A stretch of 9,651 nucleotides of DNA, taken from Nanobdellati archaeon (lineage in GTDB: Archaea > EX4484-52 > JAADEF01). Location: the NCBI GenBank assembly GCA_015520895.1, contig WAPH01000014.1:1-9651 (forward strand). The letters run 5' to 3'. Made by a program: the position numbers and the translations under genes. How positions within the stretch are numbered: the first letter of the stretch is position 1; every line of letters begins with the position of its first letter. This document shows, in pieces, positions 8,113-9,651 of this stretch. A model generated the notes under the pieces. That model worked only from the letters and a program-made list of their open reading frames with translations. It had not been told where the DNA came from and ran no database searches.

Positions 8113-8199
8113 ATTTCACATTTATCCAAGATTTATAGTAAAATGCATTACTAATTATAATACTTTAAAAGGTAAGATTTTTATTAATATTTTTTGTGT

Positions 8200-8217
8200 T
8201 TGGCACGAAAATTTCAT
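8200..8217 (+). promoter_or_regulatory. Sigma-54 (-24/-12) promoter of the pilin gene
   Basis: TTGGCACGAAAATTTCAT matches the RpoN consensus TTGGCACG-N4-TTGCA with one mismatch in the core (TTTC for TTGC at -12). The invariant GG (8202-8203) and the -12 dinucleotide (8214-8215) are exactly 12 bases apart, as required. Transcription should start near 8226, giving a leader of about 35 bases before the pilin ATG. The neighbouring gene encodes an activator with an intact GAFTGA loop, which strongly supports this promoter. Confidence 0.85.
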
Positions 8218-8262
8218 AAAGGATTATGAAAAAAATTTTTAATAAAAGGAGGTTTTTTTGCT

Positions 8263-8664
8263 ATGCAAGAAACAATGGAAAAAAAGGTTTCTGCTCTTGA
8301 GAATGAAGAAGCTCAAGAAGAAAGAAATGAAAGAGGTTTCACATTAATTGAACTTCTAGTAGTTGTTGCTATTATTGCAATACTTGCAGCAGTTGCTATA
8401 CCACAATTTACAAAATATAAAAGAAATGCTGCTGCTTCTTCTGCTGCAGGACAGATTGCTACATGTATGAGTGAACTAGGTGCTGCCTATGCAGAAAATA
8501 ACCAAACTACATGGACGTGTCCTGTTGGTGAAGGAAACGTAAGTTTATCTCTTGATCCTGCAACAGGTGATATTTCTATAAATGGTTCTGGATCTGTTAC
8601 TGTTAGTGGAATATCTGTATCTTGTAGTATTACTAATAATAAAGTTAACTGTACACCTCAATAA
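8263..8664 (+). CDS. pilA: Type IV prepilin, probable major pilin
   Basis: Type IV pilin precursor (133 residues). The prepilin peptidase site is NERG|FTLIELLVVVAIIAI: cleavage after Gly25 gives an N-terminal Phe (methylated in the family) and Glu at +5, with a hydrophobic assembly helix (26-48) and IPQFTKYK following. The mature protein is only 108 residues, with a Ser/Thr/Gly-rich beta region and four Cys (68, 86, 121, 130), enough for two disulfides. The leader is 25 residues and very acidic, long for a type IVa pilin; no Met lies closer than Met5. N-X-S/T sequons occur at Asn80, Asn92, Asn107 and Asn129; Asn80 and Asn92 have Glu at -2. The start is supported by AAGGAGG (8246-8252) ten bases upstream. 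The dedicated sigma-54 promoter and downstream terminator suggest high expression, hence major pilin (inference). Confidence 0.92.
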   Translation: MQETMEKKVSALENEEAQEERNERGFTLIELLVVVAIIAILAAVAIPQFTKYKRNAAASSAAGQIATCMSELGAAYAENNQTTWTCPVGEGNVSLSLDPATGDISINGSGSVTVSGISVSCSITNNKVNCTPQ

Positions 8665-8683
8665 AATTATTAAAAGAAACAGG

Positions 8684-8712
8684 AGCCCCAAAAAGGGGCT
8701 TTTTTTATTTTT
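8684..8712 (+). terminator. Intrinsic terminator between the two pilin genes
   Basis: A perfect GC-rich stem AGCCCC / GGGGCT (8684-8689 and 8695-8700) with an AAAAA loop is followed by six T, an A and five more T. It begins 19 bases after the first pilin stop and ends just before the second pilin's ribosome binding site. It should release most pilin transcripts while allowing some read-through to the genes behind it, since no separate promoter is visible for them. Confidence 0.93.
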
Positions 8713-8723
8713 GGGGGAGTTTT

Positions 8724-9092
8724 ATGAATACAAAAAAAGAAGAGGGCTTCACATTAATAGAACTATTAATAGTAATAGCAATAATAGCAGTATTATCAGC
8801 TGTAGCTCTTCCGTATTTCACAAAATATAAAAAGACTGCAGAAATAACCAGTATTCAAAAATTATTAACTTCTTGTGCTAGAGAACTTGCTGTTGAGTAC
8901 ACAGAAAACAGTCAAGTATTAACAAAAACATGTGTATTTCCACAAAGTAGTGATAACTGCTCTTTGGTATTAACCCCAAGCTCAGGAAAAGTTTATCTTC
9001 AAGCTGACAGTTGTATTCTTAGAATTTCCAACATGAGAGTAAAATGTTTTGTTACAGATACAGGAAAGATAAAGTGTAATGAAATCCAATAA
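8724..9092 (+). CDS. Second type IV prepilin, cysteine-rich paralogue
   Basis: Type IV pilin-like precursor (122 residues). Cleavage KEEG|FTLIELLIVIAIIAV after Gly8 leaves a mature protein of 114 residues with Phe1 and Glu5. It is a diverged paralogue of the preceding pilin: the N-terminal helix and FTKYK agree, and downstream the patterns T-C/S-C...EL...Y-x-E-N-x-Q, T-C, SL-x-L-x-P-x-x-G, V-x-C and a final K-x-x-C align. It has six Cys (51, 70, 79, 97, 108, 118), four matching the first pilin plus two extra. The leader is short (8 residues), as in typical type IVa pilins. GGGGGAG (8713-8719) sits four bases from the ATG. Lying behind the terminator, it is probably less expressed, perhaps a minor pilin or alternative subunit. 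It overlaps the next gene by 14 bases. Confidence 0.9.
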   Translation: MNTKKEEGFTLIELLIVIAIIAVLSAVALPYFTKYKKTAEITSIQKLLTSCARELAVEYTENSQVLTKTCVFPQSSDNCSLVLTPSSGKVYLQADSCILRISNMRVKCFVTDTGKIKCNEIQ

Positions 9093-9651
9093 AGTAATTC
9101 TTTTGTTAATATTTCTAATAATATTAGCTTTTAAACTAAAGGATATTTCTTATTTCATTTATAAAGAAAATATAATAACAGGTTATGACGCATACTATTA
9201 TGCAAGATTAACTGATGAGTTTTCCAAAGGTCTATATGAAAAGATAGATAAACTAAGAGATGTTCCTGATTTTTTACTAAGACCTGACCCTATTCCACTA
9301 ATAGTTGTTTTAGGTTCTTTTTTCGGTAAAATTTTTTCTGAAAAATTTGTTTTTGCTTATGTTCCAACTATTTTTTCTATACTGTTTATAATACCTTTAT
9401 TTTTCTGGATTAGAAGATTTGCAAATATATATGTCTTTATTCCTACAGCTTTAGTTGGCTCTTTAAACCTTATATATTTTAGTAGAACTTACATAGGGAA
9501 ATATGATACAGACTTTTTAATACTATTTTTTGTTTTTTTAACAATTTACTTAATAACTCTATCTGTTGAAAACATTAAATATGTAAGGAAAAGTGTTTAT
9601 TTTATAATCTTTGCGGGTATTAGCTATTTGTTTTTCAGATGGTTTTATTAC
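9079..9651 (+). CDS. STT3/PglB-family oligosaccharyltransferase, 3'-truncated by the window
   Basis: The first 191 codons of a multi-pass membrane protein, open to the window edge. STT3/PglB enzymes transfer a lipid-linked glycan to Asn of N-X-S/T sequons at the periplasmic face. After the first membrane helix (about 5-20) comes GYDAYYYARLTDEF (35-48), matching the first external-loop motif whose Asp (Asp37 here) binds the catalytic metal. Next, SRTYIGKYDTDFLIL (135-149) matches the second catalytic motif: Arg136 and the D-x-D of YDTD (Asp143, Asp145), with the same Arg-to-Asp spacing I recall for Campylobacter PglB (R147, D154/D156). Further helices alternate throughout. The WWDYG-type C-terminal domain lies beyond the window. 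The ATG lies inside the end of the second pilin gene (14-base overlap), implying coupled expression. Because of that overlap, pilins are the likely substrates, though general N-glycosylation is possible. Confidence 0.85.
   Translation, partial: MKSNKVILLLIFLIILAFKLKDISYFIYKENIITGYDAYYYARLTDEFSKGLYEKIDKLRDVPDFLLRPDPIPLIVVLGSFFGKIFSEKFVFAYVPTIFSILFIIPLFFWIRRFANIYVFIPTALVGSLNLIYFSRTYIGKYDTDFLILFFVFLTIYLITLSVENIKYVRKSVYFIIFAGISYLFFRWFYY

Noticed and set aside
8338..8514. The first pilin has aromatic residues at mature positions 1, 24, 27, 51 and 59, resembling the pattern proposed for conductive Geobacter pili.
   Set aside because: Phe1, Phe24 and Tyr27 are common in type IVa pilins, the protein is much longer than the Geobacter PilA, and the conductive-pilin model is itself disputed. 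Position matches alone are not evidence.
8582..8830. Plus-strand open frame bridging the two pilin genes.
   Set aside because: It is out of frame with both pilins and runs through the terminator hairpin; its low-complexity translation has no support.
1..9651. CRISPR array, insertion sequence, tRNA or rRNA.
   Set aside because: No regularly spaced direct repeats, transposase motifs, terminal inverted repeats or RNA-gene sequence patterns were seen; coding density is near complete.

Overview
The window is AT-rich (about one third G+C by eye), and every gene lies on the + strand with little or no space between genes. Its proteins are rich in Lys, Glu and Ile. That composition, a nuoLMN block running straight into gmk and rpoZ, and a sigma-54-type pilin locus suggest a thermophilic, low-GC, Gram-negative-type bacterium. 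My best guess is Aquificota, Hydrogenothermaceae (Sulfurihydrogenibium- or Persephonella-like). This is inference from composition and protein style, not from a search.

Region 1 (1-4249) holds the three antiporter-like membrane subunits of respiratory complex I: the C-terminal two thirds of nuoL (cut by the window start), then complete nuoM and nuoN. The charged residues of their proton channels are all present where visible.

Region 2 (4246-5472) continues without a break through guanylate kinase (gmk), a small VanZ-family membrane protein and the RNA polymerase omega subunit (rpoZ). Stop and start codons overlap at each junction (ATGA, TTGA, and an 8-base overlap into rpoZ). Two of these genes start with TTG.

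Region 3 (5473-8089), after a 54-base gap, encodes a PilS-like membrane histidine kinase overlapping a PilR-like, sigma-54-dependent response regulator.

Region 4 (8090-9651) is the presumed target locus. A 173-base intergenic region carries a perfect 15-base palindrome and a near-consensus -24/-12 promoter. It is followed by a type IV prepilin, a strong intrinsic terminator, a second cysteine-rich prepilin, and the start of an STT3/PglB-type oligosaccharyltransferase that runs off the window. The last gene overlaps the second pilin gene and carries the family's catalytic acidic motifs.

The most interesting idea is that these form one module. PilS/PilR would switch on sigma-54 transcription of the major pilin. 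The terminator would lower expression of the second pilin and the glycosyltransferase. The oligosaccharyltransferase would N-glycosylate the first pilin, which has four N-X-S/T sequons, two of them with the acidic -2 residue preferred by bacterial PglB. The second pilin has lost these sites.
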